From NCBI GenBank assembly GCA_047973225.1, contig JBKEBQ010000035.1:65521-129520 (forward strand): 64,000 nt of DNA, in the 5' to 3' direction. Below, piece after piece: positions 8,519 to 16,255 of this stretch; position 1 is the first letter of the stretch; each line of letters begins with the position of its first letter. The notes below the pieces were generated by a model. The model was not told the DNA's origin, did no database searches, and worked only from the letters and a program-made list of their open reading frames with translations. The stretch is from JBKEBQ01 sp047973225 (lineage in GTDB: Bacteria > Bacillota_I > Bacilli_A > Erysipelotrichales > Erysipelotrichaceae). Both the position numbers and the translations under genes were made by a program.

Positions 8519-8900
8519 AAGCATCCTCCTTTAATTCAAATATAATATGAAACCCTTCTTTTTCTGCTGCATCACTCACATCATATACAAGTTCAATGAT
8601 GTTTTTATTGCGGTGATAAAAATGTGTATATATATTGATACTCATATCTCCATATACACTTTTAATGCAGTTTTTTGTCGTTTTCTTTGCTTCAAATGTT
8701 AGTGTAGATTGCACTTCTCCTTGGCGAATAATGCAAATACTATCCTCATATAGTAAAACTTGTACACGAGCATTTTCTTCATCTTGATAAAGAAATTCTT
8801 CATAATCATCGTATATATTATAAACAAGATCGCCCTCATACAAAATTGATGCTTCTTTTGTATATAAGTGTTGATGTCTAATTAACGCTTTTTTAATCAT
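8505..8900 (-). CDS. DUF1934 family beta-barrel protein, YwiB-like
   Basis: This is a 131-residue cytoplasmic protein. Its size, beta-strand-rich pattern and place directly before argS match the DUF1934/YwiB family. In several Bacillota ywiB precedes argS. The family has a calycin-like barrel fold and no established function. It is the first gene of the ywiB-argS-rpoE operon, and a good sigma-A promoter lies just upstream. The assignment rests on weak sequence similarity plus strong gene-order support. Confidence 0.75.
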   Translation of the reverse strand: MIKKALIRHQHLYTKEASILYEGDLVYNIYDDYEEFLYQDEENARVQVLLYEDSICIIRQGEVQSTLTFEAKKTTKNCIKSVYGDMSINIYTHFYHRNKNIIELVYDVSDAAEKEGFHIIFELKEDAYEYH

Positions 8901-8923
8901 ATATACTTCCTTTTCATTTATGA

Positions 8924-8951
8924 ATTATAGCACAGTATATTTGATGTGCAA
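8924..8951 (-). promoter_or_regulatory. sigma-A promoter of the ywiB-argS-rpoE operon
   Basis: On the minus strand TTGCAC and TATAAT are separated by 16 bases, about 24 bases upstream of the first gene. This region also serves the divergent transporter gene. Confidence 0.7.
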
Positions 8952-9011
8952 GTATATTTCTTTTATTTTGTTTTTTGTGCTAAAATAGCATTAAAATGTA
9001 GGAGGAATCAC

Positions 9012-9872
9012 GTGGAAAGAAAAGCAACCCTTGCACTTTTTTTAACCGCCTTACTTTGGGGATTTGGATTTATCGGCGTAGAAAACGCACTACACAGCGG
9101 ATGGCAGACATTTCCTTTATTGTGTTTTCGAGGCTTGTTTGGTGGAGCTTGTCTTTGTCTTTTTTCGTATAAACAAAAATGGTGGAAAAATAAAACCACC
9201 GTATCCTTAGGCGTTATTTCCGGATCGCTTTTCTTTGCCGGATTTAGTTTTCAAACCTTTGGTCAAGCTGCTTCTAGCGTTGCCAATGCTGCGTTTCTTT
9301 CTGCTTTAAATGTTATTTTCATTCCTTTTATTTCTCGTTTTTTTCTAAACAAACAAATTCCTTTGAAAGTGTACTTTGCTAGTATTTTAGCAGTCGTTGG
9401 GGTCGGGATTTTATCTTTTAAAAGTTCTATTACTTTTCAAATAGGAGATATTCTTCTCCTTTTAGGAGCACTTAGCTTTGCCCTTCAAATCATTTATAAT
9501 GAGCATTGCGGAAATCATAATGATCCCCTTTCTATTACTTGTATTCAATTGTTGACAATGGGTATTTTATCCCTTGTGGCAATGCCGCTTACGCATCAAA
9601 CAAACATCCCTAGTGTCGGATGGTTTAGTGTTTTCTTTTTAGCACTTATCAGCAGTGCCCTTGCCTGTTTCTTACAACTCTATGGGCAAGCCCATGTGGA
9701 ACCATCAAAAGCTTCTTTAATCTTGATGCTAGAAGCTGTTTTCGCAACTTTTGCTGCCGTTTTTATTTTAGGTGATAAAATCACTTCGACTACTATTTTT
9801 GGTGGATCTTTATTACTTATCGCTATTGTTATTGTAGAATACAAAGTTAAAAAAACATGCCCTAAAGCATAA
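9012..9872 (+). CDS. EamA/DMT family transporter
   Basis: This is an integral membrane protein of 286 residues with about ten TM segments in two EamA repeats (roughly residues 5-130 and 145-280). DMT proteins export amino acids, sugars or nucleosides; the substrate here cannot be told from sequence. An upstream in-frame ATG at 8946 lies in the promoter region and has no ribosome site. The GTG at 9012 is preceded by AGGAGGAATCAC and gives the normal family N-terminus (ERKATLALFLTALLWG). It is monocistronic, divergent from the argS operon and closed by a bidirectional terminator. Confidence 0.88.
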   Translation: MERKATLALFLTALLWGFGFIGVENALHSGWQTFPLLCFRGLFGGACLCLFSYKQKWWKNKTTVSLGVISGSLFFAGFSFQTFGQAASSVANAAFLSALNVIFIPFISRFFLNKQIPLKVYFASILAVVGVGILSFKSSITFQIGDILLLLGALSFALQIIYNEHCGNHNDPLSITCIQLLTMGILSLVAMPLTHQTNIPSVGWFSVFFLALISSALACFLQLYGQAHVEPSKASLILMLEAVFATFAAVFILGDKITSTTIFGGSLLLIAIVIVEYKVKKTCPKA

Positions 9873-9917
9873 TGCCTTTTTGTTTGTATCTTATTTATCG
9901 ATATCCTTTTCTTCAAT

Positions 9918-9945
9918 AAAAAAAAAACACTTATGTGTTTTTTTT
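9918..9945. terminator. bidirectional terminator
   Basis: The sequence AAAAACAC-TTAT-GTGTTTTT is flanked by further A's and T's. It lies between the convergent DMT transporter gene and darA and overlaps the darA stop codon. Confidence 0.8.
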
Positions 9946-10267
9946 ATAACTTCACAAATTGTTCAACATCAATAACAAATACCGTAGCACCACCAACTTG
10001 TACTTCAACAGGAAAAGTTGCAAATCTACCGATGTCATAAGATGCTGAAGATGGTACTACTTCGCTACGTTTACGGCTATATCTACCAATAATTTCGATT
10101 ACTTGCTCTTTTTTATCATCATCTACTCCAACAATAAGGGTAGTATTCCCCGCCCGTAAAAAACCTCCGCTTGTAGACAATTTAGTAACTTGGTAATTTT
10201 CTTTTGTTAATGCATTTGAAACCGTATGACTATCATCATTTGAAACAATGGCTAATATTAATTTCAT
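9944..10267 (-). CDS. darA: PII-like cyclic-di-AMP receptor DarA
   Basis: This small trimeric signal protein binds c-di-AMP. The 107-residue length and the motifs MKLILAIV, 'STSGGFLRAGNTTL' and 'GRYSRKR' are those of DarA/YaaQ. The final segment VGGATVFVIDVEQF is also typical. Four in-frame start choices exist. The ATG at 10267 has proper spacing from AAAGGAG and gives the family's normal N-terminus. In Bacillus darA sits near tmk and holB; here it stands alone between two convergent or divergent single genes. Its downstream partner is unknown. Confidence 0.92.
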   Translation of the reverse strand: MKLILAIVSNDDSHTVSNALTKENYQVTKLSTSGGFLRAGNTTLIVGVDDDKKEQVIEIIGRYSRKRSEVVPSSASYDIGRFATFPVEVQVGGATVFVIDVEQFVKL

Positions 10268-10379
10268 TATCATCATCTCCTTTTTTTAATTATAACAATT
10301 CCTTTTTTTCTTTTCAATGAATACCTCTTACATTTCTTTTGGTTTATGATAAAATGATATACAAATGAGGTGGTATATG

Positions 10380-11228
10380 ATGTATAAAGCAACATTAATT
10401 TTAGAAGGTGGCGGCATGAGGGGTCTATACACTTGTGGTGTCCTTGATTTTTTTATTGAAAAAAACTTAGAAATTGAAACCGTCATTGGTGTAAGCTCTG
10501 GGGCAACCAATGCTTGTAACTACCTTTCCAAACAGAAAGGCAGAGGACTTGCTATAAATACCGACTATTTAGCTGGTAATAAATATTTAAGTATTAAAAA
10601 CTTTGTAACAACAAAAAGTGCTTTTGGCATGGACTTTTTATTTGATGAAATTCCCAATCGTTTAAATCCTTTTGATTATTGTAGCTTCCATAATAGTCCA
10701 TCACAATTATATGCTGTTTCTACCGACATTGAAACAGGACAAGCCTGTTATCGCCCGATTATTAACATGAGTACCGATGAGCCTTACTTAAAAGCAAGCA
10801 TTTCTTTGCCGCTACTTGCTCCCATTGTCCATATAGATGGAAGAAAACTTCTAGATGGAGGAGTTGCTGATTCGATTCCCATCAAATATGCGATAGACCG
10901 TAAGTACCACAAAAACATTGTTGTTCTCACAAGAGATGCGGCTTATAAAAAAGAAAAACAAACTTCTTTACCACTTATTCGACGTATTTATAAAGACTAC
11001 CCAAAACTTATTTCCCTCTTAGAGAAGCGTCACATCAATTATAAAAATGCACAAAATCATTTGCATATGGCCAAACGTCAAGGAAAAGCATTTATTATCC
11101 AACCACAACATCCAATCAAAATATCACGGTTGGAAAAAGATAAAAAGAAATTGAAATCTTTATATGAGGAAGGATATCGAGATGCCAAGCTTGCATATGA
11201 TGATATCATTACATATTTAGAGTCTTAA
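10380..11228 (+). CDS. patatin-like phospholipase
   Basis: This predicted serine lipase/acyl hydrolase has 282 residues. The oxyanion-hole motif EGGGMRGLY is near residue 8, the nucleophile elbow GVSSG is at about 36-40, and the catalytic Asp appears in 'LLDGGVADS' near 160. These give a Ser-Asp dyad. No signal peptide is visible, so the enzyme is probably cytoplasmic or membrane-associated. The annotated start follows AGGTGG with six bases of spacing; a more distal ATG overlaps that ribosome site. Bacterial YjjU-type patatins have this size. Substrate is not deducible. Confidence 0.9.
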   Translation: MYKATLILEGGGMRGLYTCGVLDFFIEKNLEIETVIGVSSGATNACNYLSKQKGRGLAINTDYLAGNKYLSIKNFVTTKSAFGMDFLFDEIPNRLNPFDYCSFHNSPSQLYAVSTDIETGQACYRPIINMSTDEPYLKASISLPLLAPIVHIDGRKLLDGGVADSIPIKYAIDRKYHKNIVVLTRDAAYKKEKQTSLPLIRRIYKDYPKLISLLEKRHINYKNAQNHLHMAKRQGKAFIIQPQHPIKISRLEKDKKKLKSLYEEGYRDAKLAYDDIITYLES

Positions 11229-11231
11229 AAA

Positions 11232-11258
11232 AAGCACACAGAATTTTCCTGTGTGCTT
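11232..11258. terminator. bidirectional terminator between patatin gene and recR
   Basis: A perfect 10-bp stem (AAGCACACAG / CTGTGTGCTT) with a 7-base loop is flanked by A's on one side and T-rich sequence on the other. It serves both converging transcripts. Confidence 0.85.
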
Positions 11259-11847
11259 ATATTTTATTTCTTCCTTCCAATGCCTTAATCAGAGTCAACT
11301 CATCAGCATAGTCAAGGTGTCCTCCCATTGGTAATCCATGAGCAATTCTTGTTGTATTCACATGCTTGCTTTCCAACACTTTTGCAAGATAAAGTGCTGT
11401 TGTTTCTCCTTCAACTGTTGGATTTGTTGCGATAATGATTTCTTTCGTATTTTCATTGACACGATTCAATAGACTTTGGATATTTAAATCGTCTGGCATA
11501 ATTCCCTTTGAAGTTGAAATCACCCCATTCAACACATGGTATACACCCTTATATTCTTGGGTTTTTTCCATAGCTAAAACATCTTTTGCATTTTGAACAA
11601 CCAGAATAACTTGTTGATCTCGATGGATATCTCCACAGACTTCACAAACTTCATCATCTGCCAAGTTACCACAAATTTTACAATAGTATATAGAATCCTT
11701 TAATCCTTTAAGTGCTGAAATGAATTCTTCAATTTCTTCATGGCTATACGTAAGCATATCAAAGGCATAGCGCTCAGCACTTTTTTGACCAACGCCCGGC
11801 AATTTTCGTAAACTATAAATTAGATCTTCAAATTTTTTTGGATACAT
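11257..11847 (-). CDS. recR: recombination mediator RecR
   Basis: RecR acts with RecF/RecO to load RecA at single-strand gaps. The 196-residue length is typical. The N-terminal helix-hairpin-helix (LPGVGQKSAERYAF), the C4 zinc finger (CKICGNLADDEVCEVC, about residues 57-72), and a Toprim domain follow in order. It is the last gene of the dnaX-ybaB-recR operon, an order conserved across Bacteria, with a strong terminator overlapping its stop. Confidence 0.97.
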   Translation of the reverse strand: MYPKKFEDLIYSLRKLPGVGQKSAERYAFDMLTYSHEEIEEFISALKGLKDSIYYCKICGNLADDEVCEVCGDIHRDQQVILVVQNAKDVLAMEKTQEYKGVYHVLNGVISTSKGIMPDDLNIQSLLNRVNENTKEIIIATNPTVEGETTALYLAKVLESKHVNTTRIAHGLPMGGHLDYADELTLIKALEGRNKI

Positions 11848-11856
11848 TTCTTTTAC

Positions 11857-12168
11857 CTAAAGCAGTCCCGATAAATCAACTCCACTACTTAATTGTGCCA
11901 TTGATTTTTCTTTTTCACTCTCAATTGTTTGAAGAAGCTCATTTAATGCTAATTTCACCAAATCTGATAACATTTCTTTGTTGTCTGGATGTAATAGTTC
12001 ATCCTCTAAATGAATGGACTCTACTTCAAAACCTCCATTCATTTCGATTTTAACAGCTCCACCTCCCACACTTTTTGTGAATTTTTTCGTTTGTAATTCC
12101 CTTTTTTGTTTATCTATATCTGCTTGCATTTTTTGTGCTTGTTTCATTAATCCATTTAAATCCATCAT
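11857..12168 (-). CDS. YbaB/EbfC nucleoid-associated protein
   Basis: This 103-residue DNA-binding protein of the YbaB/EbfC family forms tweezers-like dimers. The sequence shows the long N-terminal helix (LMKQAQKMQADIDKQKREL), the central sheet ending in VKIEMNGGFEVESIHL, and the C-terminal helix. It lies between dnaX and recR, directly abutting the dnaX stop. Confidence 0.95.
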   Translation of the reverse strand: MMDLNGLMKQAQKMQADIDKQKRELQTKKFTKSVGGGAVKIEMNGGFEVESIHLEDELLHPDNKEMLSDLVKLALNELLQTIESEKEKSMAQLSSGVDLSGLL

Positions 12169-13941
12169 TTACTCCTTAATCTCAATGTTGGATCCAAAAA
12201 GTTCTTGTAATCCAGTCATTGTCTCATCTTCTTCTTTTTTTTCTTCTTGTATATGCAGTTTTATTTCCACTGATTCTGGCAAATTTTGTGTGCTATATCG
12301 ATTTCTAAATTCATCTACCACTCTTTTATATTGTACATCGTTAATCGCAAATACGCGCTTAGGTTTTTTAAAAAGCAAGTGAATAAATCCTTGGAATTTT
12401 CCTTGTTCATCTAAATCATTAATTTCATTAGCAATTGCTTGCGTATTACTCGTCACAATAAAGTATGTTTTACTACTTGCAACGATTTCCGTCGGTGCTA
12501 ATAGATTTGCATACCTTGCTGTTTCTTCTTCTAATTTATATGCATGAATTCCTTTTATTTGTGATTTATCTTCATTCTTTTCATCTTTACTGGCACCAAC
12601 GAGTAAACGTAAAACGAATTCGTCATCCAGTATCTTGCTTTTTGTTTCCGTTGTTTGCGATACATTTTCGACTTCTTTGAAACTTTTGTGCGGGATGCTT
12701 TCTTCTTCAACATCTTCAATGTTTTGTATGCTGTGAGAAACTTCTTCTACTTGCAATTGTACCTTTTGCAAATCTTGCTCTTTATTAGGCGACGGTTCTT
12801 GCACTACTTCATCAAGAACAACATCCGCTTTTACTTCTTTGACCACTTTTTTTTCTATTGTTTCACGTGAAACAAATTCCATCATTTTCAAAACAGCTAT
12901 TTCCAAATAGGAAACGGGATTTGATGCAAACTTATAATTTTCATAATTCTCCATCAAGATATCAATCCATTTCAAACTCGTTTTCGTATCTACTAGTTGT
13001 TGAAGTTCTTCAATATTGATATAGGTGAGAACACTTAACAATTGTGGATCTTTTGTATAATCATAAATTACTTTTTCTTTTAGTAATTCAATTGCATCGC
13101 TCGTTAATCTTTTTATATCAATTCCTCGTTGATTGAACTTTTCAATGCATGCAATCACACTCTTTACATCTTGTTTAGCAATATACGCTATCAATTTCAT
13201 TTTTTCTTCAACTGTAATAATGCCATATATTTCAAATACGTGTTTTGTTTCTATTTTATCTGGTGCGTATGCATAGCACTGATCCAAAATACTAAGTGCG
13301 TCTCGCATTCCTCCGTCTGCCAATATTGAAATTTGATGTAACACATCTTCTGCCACTTGAATGTGTTCTTTCTCAACAATGAGAGCAAGACGATCAATGA
13401 TATCTTTGTTGCTGATTTTTGAAAAATCAAATCGCTGACATCTTGATATAATAGTCGGTAACACTTTGTGTGGTTCCGTTGTCGCAAAAATAAAAATCAC
13501 GTGTGCTGGGGGTTCTTCAATTGTTTTTAATAACGCATTATATGCCCCTTGAGACATCATATGCACTTCATCAATAATATAAATTTTATATTTGCCCAAA
13601 AGTGGCGCATACTTTACCTTATCAATTAAATTTCTTACTTCGTCAACACCGTTGTTACTTGCGGCATCTATTTCAATAATGTCTGGATGATTATTCTCCT
13701 TGGTGCTCAAACAATTTTCACAATGACCACAAGGTTTTTCTGATGCTGTGCAATTTACAGCTTTCGCAAATATTTTTGCCGCTGATGTTTTCCCAGTTCC
13801 TCTCGGTCCACAAAATAAATATGCATGTGCAATTTTATCTTGGTGCACTACATTATTTAATGTTTTTACAATATGTGTTTGTCCAGCCATCTCTTTAAAA
13901 CTGTCTGGTCGATATATACGATACAGTACCTTATATGCCAT
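12169..13941 (-). CDS. dnaX: DNA polymerase III subunit gamma/tau
   Basis: This clamp-loader ATPase has 590 residues. Walker A (GPRGTGKTSAAK) is near residue 45, the zinc-binding cysteines (CTASEKPCGHCENC) near 64-79, Walker B (IIDEVHMMSQ) near 121, and the sensor/Arg-finger SRCQRFDF near 169. Domain III and a variable charged linker (about 365-470) follow, then a tau-like C-terminal part. No obvious slippery site for a shorter gamma form was seen. A consensus parS lies inside the gene (FVSRETIEK codons). An extended -10 promoter lies 25 bases upstream, after the tadA terminator. Confidence 0.97.
   Translation of the reverse strand: MAYKVLYRIYRPDSFKEMAGQTHIVKTLNNVVHQDKIAHAYLFCGPRGTGKTSAAKIFAKAVNCTASEKPCGHCENCLSTKENNHPDIIEIDAASNNGVDEVRNLIDKVKYAPLLGKYKIYIIDEVHMMSQGAYNALLKTIEEPPAHVIFIFATTEPHKVLPTIISRCQRFDFSKISNKDIIDRLALIVEKEHIQVAEDVLHQISILADGGMRDALSILDQCYAYAPDKIETKHVFEIYGIITVEEKMKLIAYIAKQDVKSVIACIEKFNQRGIDIKRLTSDAIELLKEKVIYDYTKDPQLLSVLTYINIEELQQLVDTKTSLKWIDILMENYENYKFASNPVSYLEIAVLKMMEFVSRETIEKKVVKEVKADVVLDEVVQEPSPNKEQDLQKVQLQVEEVSHSIQNIEDVEEESIPHKSFKEVENVSQTTETKSKILDDEFVLRLLVGASKDEKNEDKSQIKGIHAYKLEEETARYANLLAPTEIVASSKTYFIVTSNTQAIANEINDLDEQGKFQGFIHLLFKKPKRVFAINDVQYKRVVDEFRNRYSTQNLPESVEIKLHIQEEKKEEDETMTGLQELFGSNIEIKE
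12859..12874. promoter_or_regulatory. parS site (ParB binding) within dnaX
   Basis: The 16-mer TGTTTCACGTGAAACA is a perfect palindrome that matches the Bacillota parS consensus TGTTNCACGTGAAACA. It sits in the linker-coding part of dnaX. ParB/Spo0J nucleates on such sites for origin segregation and SMC loading. Confidence 0.85.
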
Positions 13942-13965
13942 CTTTTTTCCAACTTTCTATAAACC

Positions 13966-13974
13966 ATTATACCA
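13966..13974 (-). promoter_or_regulatory. extended -10 promoter of dnaX-ybaB-recR
   Basis: On the minus strand TGGTATAAT gives an extended -10 element about 25 bases before the dnaX ATG. No good -35 is present, as expected for extended -10 promoters. Confidence 0.55.
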
Positions 13975-13992
13975 AATCTTTATCGTTTTACC

Positions 13993-14031
13993 TAATAAAA
14001 ACACAAGACCTTATACAGATTTTGTGTTTTT
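13993..14031 (-). terminator. tadA terminator overlapping the tadA 3' end
   Basis: A 10-bp stem (AAAAACACAA / TTGTGTTTTT) starts inside the last tadA codons and is followed by T-rich sequence on the minus strand. It separates tadA from dnaX. Confidence 0.7.
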
Positions 14032-14478
14032 GTTTTTCCTTTTAGTTTTAAAAAAATCGCGCAATAATAAAGCACAGTCTTCTGCAAGAATTCCTTTTGT
14101 TACACTTGGATAATGATTAAATCCTTTTTGTTCATACATCTGCATTGTACTCTCAATACATCCTCCTTTTGTATCGCTCGCCCCATAAACCACACGATCT
14201 ACTCTCGAAAGGATGATTGCACCACTACACATTGCACATGGCTCTAAAGTTACATATAATGTACATCCTTCTAAACGCCATGTTTTCATTTTTTTACATG
14301 CTTTTTCAATCGCCAAGATTTCAGCATGTGCTGTAGAAACCTGTTTTTTTTCTCTTAAATTATGCGCTTTAGAAACAATTTTATTATCTCTTACAAGAAC
14401 TGCACCAATGGGCACTTCATCTTTTACTTTCGCTTTTTTCGCTTCTTTTATTGCTTCTTTCATATATTTTATATCCAT
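14011..14478 (-). CDS. tadA: tRNA-specific adenosine deaminase TadA
   Basis: TadA converts A34 to inosine in tRNA-Arg(ACG). The zinc/catalytic motif HAE appears in STAHAEILAIEKAC and the two zinc cysteines in LEPCAMCSGAI. About 155 residues is the normal size. I chose the ATG at 14478, preceded by GAGGGAACC. A longer frame starting at 14511 would overlap the 3' end of the SRP RNA. Gene order SRP RNA - tadA - dnaX resembles Bacillus. Confidence 0.96.
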   Translation of the reverse strand: MDIKYMKEAIKEAKKAKVKDEVPIGAVLVRDNKIVSKAHNLREKKQVSTAHAEILAIEKACKKMKTWRLEGCTLYVTLEPCAMCSGAIILSRVDRVVYGASDTKGGCIESTMQMYEQKGFNHYPSVTKGILAEDCALLLRDFFKTKRKNKNTKSV

Positions 14479-14496
14479 GGTTCCCTCACGCAAATT

Positions 14497-14581
14497 AAAA
14501 CTACTACACACACTAGAGCTAACATGTGGCTGCTCCGTTCCCGACCTGACCAGGTTAGTTAGTTAATGTTGTAGTAGCTTT
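14497..14581 (-). ncRNA. ffs: signal recognition particle RNA, small (4.5S-like) type
   Basis: The minus strand carries the invariant domain IV segments: CCTGGTCAGGTC, then the GGAA-like tetraloop region (GGGAAC), then GGAGCAGCCA. The outer arms AAGCTACTACA and TGTAGTAGTTT pair over 11 bp with one G-U, bounding an RNA of about 85 nt. It has no Alu domain, so it is the short form, unlike the 270-nt scRNA of Bacillus. It binds Ffh for cotranslational membrane targeting. A sigma-A promoter lies directly upstream, and tadA begins about 20 bases downstream. Confidence 0.93.
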
Positions 14582-14584
14582 ATT

Positions 14585-14612
14585 ATTATATCATATTTTT
14601 TTGAATCTGCAA
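14585..14612 (-). promoter_or_regulatory. promoter of the SRP RNA gene
   Basis: TTGCAG and TATAAT are separated by 16 bases on the minus strand. The -10 lies four bases before the 5' arm of the RNA helix. Confidence 0.8.
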
Positions 14613-14621
14613 TTTTTATAT

Positions 14622-14637
14622 TGTTTCACGTGAAACA
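14622..14637. promoter_or_regulatory. parS site (ParB binding) between serS and SRP RNA
   Basis: A second copy of TGTTTCACGTGAAACA lies in the short gap between the serS stop and the SRP RNA promoter. It is identical to the site inside dnaX, about 1.8 kb away. Confidence 0.88.
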
Positions 14638-14641
14638 ATAT

Positions 14642-15931
14642 TTATTTTTGATTAGGAATCAGCACCTTCTTTCCTAACATATATGGTTGAAGTGCTTTAG
14701 GAATATGCAATGTCCCATCTTTGTTTAAATTATTTTCTAAAAATGCTATTAACATTCTTGGTGGTGCTGCTACCGTATTATTCAATGTATGCGCAAAATA
14801 TTTGCCGTTTTTCCCATTAACTCTAATCTTTAATCGACGTGCTTGTGCATCTGTTAGATTTGAACAACTTCCTACTTCAAAATATTTCTGTTGGCGAGGA
14901 CTCCACGCCTCTACATCTACACTTTTGCTTTTTAAGTCAGCCAAATCGCCGGAGCAACATTCAAGCGTTCTTACGGGAATATCCATGTTTCTAAATAACT
15001 CTACCGTATATTTCCACATTTTTTCATACCATTCTTTGCTTTCCTCTGGCTTACATACAACCACCATTTCTTGTTTTTCAAATTGATGAATACGATAAAC
15101 ACCTCGTTCTTCAATCCCGTGTGCTCCTTTTTCTTTTCTAAAACATGGAGAGTAACTTGTATATGGTTGTGGTAACGTATCTTCTTCAATAATCGTATCA
15201 ATAAATTTTCCAATCATTGAATGTTCACTCGTTCCAATAAGATATAAATCTTCCCCTTCAATTTTATACATCATGCTTTCCATTTCTTCAAAACTCATAA
15301 CACCTGTAACCACCTCACTACGAATCATGAATGGGGGGATACAATATTGAAAACCTTTTTGAATCATGAAATCTCGTGCATAAGAAATGATTGCTGAATG
15401 CAAATGTGCTATATCTCCAAGTAAATAATAAAAACCATTTCCTGCAACTTTTCTAGCTGCTTCCAAATCCACCCCATTAAAAGTTTTCATAATTTCAGGG
15501 TGATAAGGAATATCAAAATCAGGAATTGTTGGTTCTCCAAATCTTTCTACTTCAACATTTTCGCTATCATTTTTACCAATTGGAACGCTATCCTCAATGA
15601 TATTAGGAATTTTTAACATCACGTTTTTTATTTGATTGCTTAACGTCTGTTCCATTTCTTCAAGATGTTTTAGTGTTTCCGCCATTTCTTGTACTTCATT
15701 ACGCTTTTGTGTTGCCTCATCTTTTTTTCCTTGAGACATAAAAATCCCAATTTCTTTACTGTTCTTGTTTCGCTGAAAGCGGATTTCATCAGCTTTTATT
15801 TTCACATCTCGATTCTTTTTATCCAACACTAAAACTTCATCAACCAAAAAAAGTTTGCTCATTTGAAATTTCTTTTTCATGTTTTCTTTTACAAGCTCTG
15901 GATTTTCTCTTATCAATTTAATATCAATCAT
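14642..15931 (-). CDS. serS: seryl-tRNA synthetase
   Basis: This class II synthetase charges tRNA-Ser and tRNA-Sec type substrates. An N-terminal coiled-coil arm (about residues 28-105) precedes the catalytic core. Motif 2 appears as 'SPCFRKEKGAHG...RGVYRIHQFEKQEM' and motif 3 near 'NGKYFAHTLNNTVAAPPRMLIA'. The frame stays open further upstream to 16033, but the ATG at 15931 has the ribosome site GGAGGAAAAAGC and gives the standard start MIDIKLIRENPE. The extra upstream codons lie in the T-box leader. About 430 residues is normal. Confidence 0.97.
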   Translation of the reverse strand: MIDIKLIRENPELVKENMKKKFQMSKLFLVDEVLVLDKKNRDVKIKADEIRFQRNKNSKEIGIFMSQGKKDEATQKRNEVQEMAETLKHLEEMEQTLSNQIKNVMLKIPNIIEDSVPIGKNDSENVEVERFGEPTIPDFDIPYHPEIMKTFNGVDLEAARKVAGNGFYYLLGDIAHLHSAIISYARDFMIQKGFQYCIPPFMIRSEVVTGVMSFEEMESMMYKIEGEDLYLIGTSEHSMIGKFIDTIIEEDTLPQPYTSYSPCFRKEKGAHGIEERGVYRIHQFEKQEMVVVCKPEESKEWYEKMWKYTVELFRNMDIPVRTLECCSGDLADLKSKSVDVEAWSPRQQKYFEVGSCSNLTDAQARRLKIRVNGKNGKYFAHTLNNTVAAPPRMLIAFLENNLNKDGTLHIPKALQPYMLGKKVLIPNQK

Positions 15932-15987
15932 GCTTTTTCCTCCACCCTCATAAGGGATTTTTATTATTTTTCTTTTCTTTTTAAGAC

Positions 15988-16202
15988 AAATAAAAAGATG
16001 ACCCAAGGGACGAATATCGAAACGTGGTGCCACCCTAATTTATAATGTATTATTATCCATTATCTTTCATGCTCATAACGCAAGCAAAACGAAGATGTTT
16101 ACATCTTTACTCCAAGGTAGATTCATTTGTTTGTCTAACAGTTTTCAGCAACCACTGTTTCTCTACGAAGACAATGCAAACTAATATTCCTCTTCATCGT
16201 AT
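15988..16202 (-). promoter_or_regulatory. T-box riboswitch, serine specific, upstream of serS
   Basis: On the minus strand the leader shows the distal stem I signature (GTGGTTGCTGAAAACTG), then the specifier segment GAA-TCT-ACC-TTGGAGT, with TCT as the Ser specifier codon. The T-box core AGGGTGGCACCACG follows, then the terminator arm ATTCGTCCCTTGG and a T run at 15992-15996. Uncharged tRNA-Ser would stabilise the antiterminator and raise serS expression. The element starts close to the predicted transcription start and ends about 55 bases before serS. Confidence 0.9.
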
Positions 16203-16208
16203 AAATCT

Positions 16209-16237
16209 ATTCTATATACTCAACCTGCAAAAGTCAA
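16209..16237 (-). promoter_or_regulatory. promoter of the serS T-box leader
   Basis: TTGACT and TAGAAT are separated by exactly 17 bases on the minus strand. The start of transcription would be near 16202. Confidence 0.8.
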
Positions 16238-16255
16238 TGACAATAATGATCTCAA

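Noticed and set aside
15932..16033. N-terminal extension of serS
   Set aside because: The in-frame codons lie in the T-box terminator and have no ribosome site; the ATG at 15931 has a strong one.
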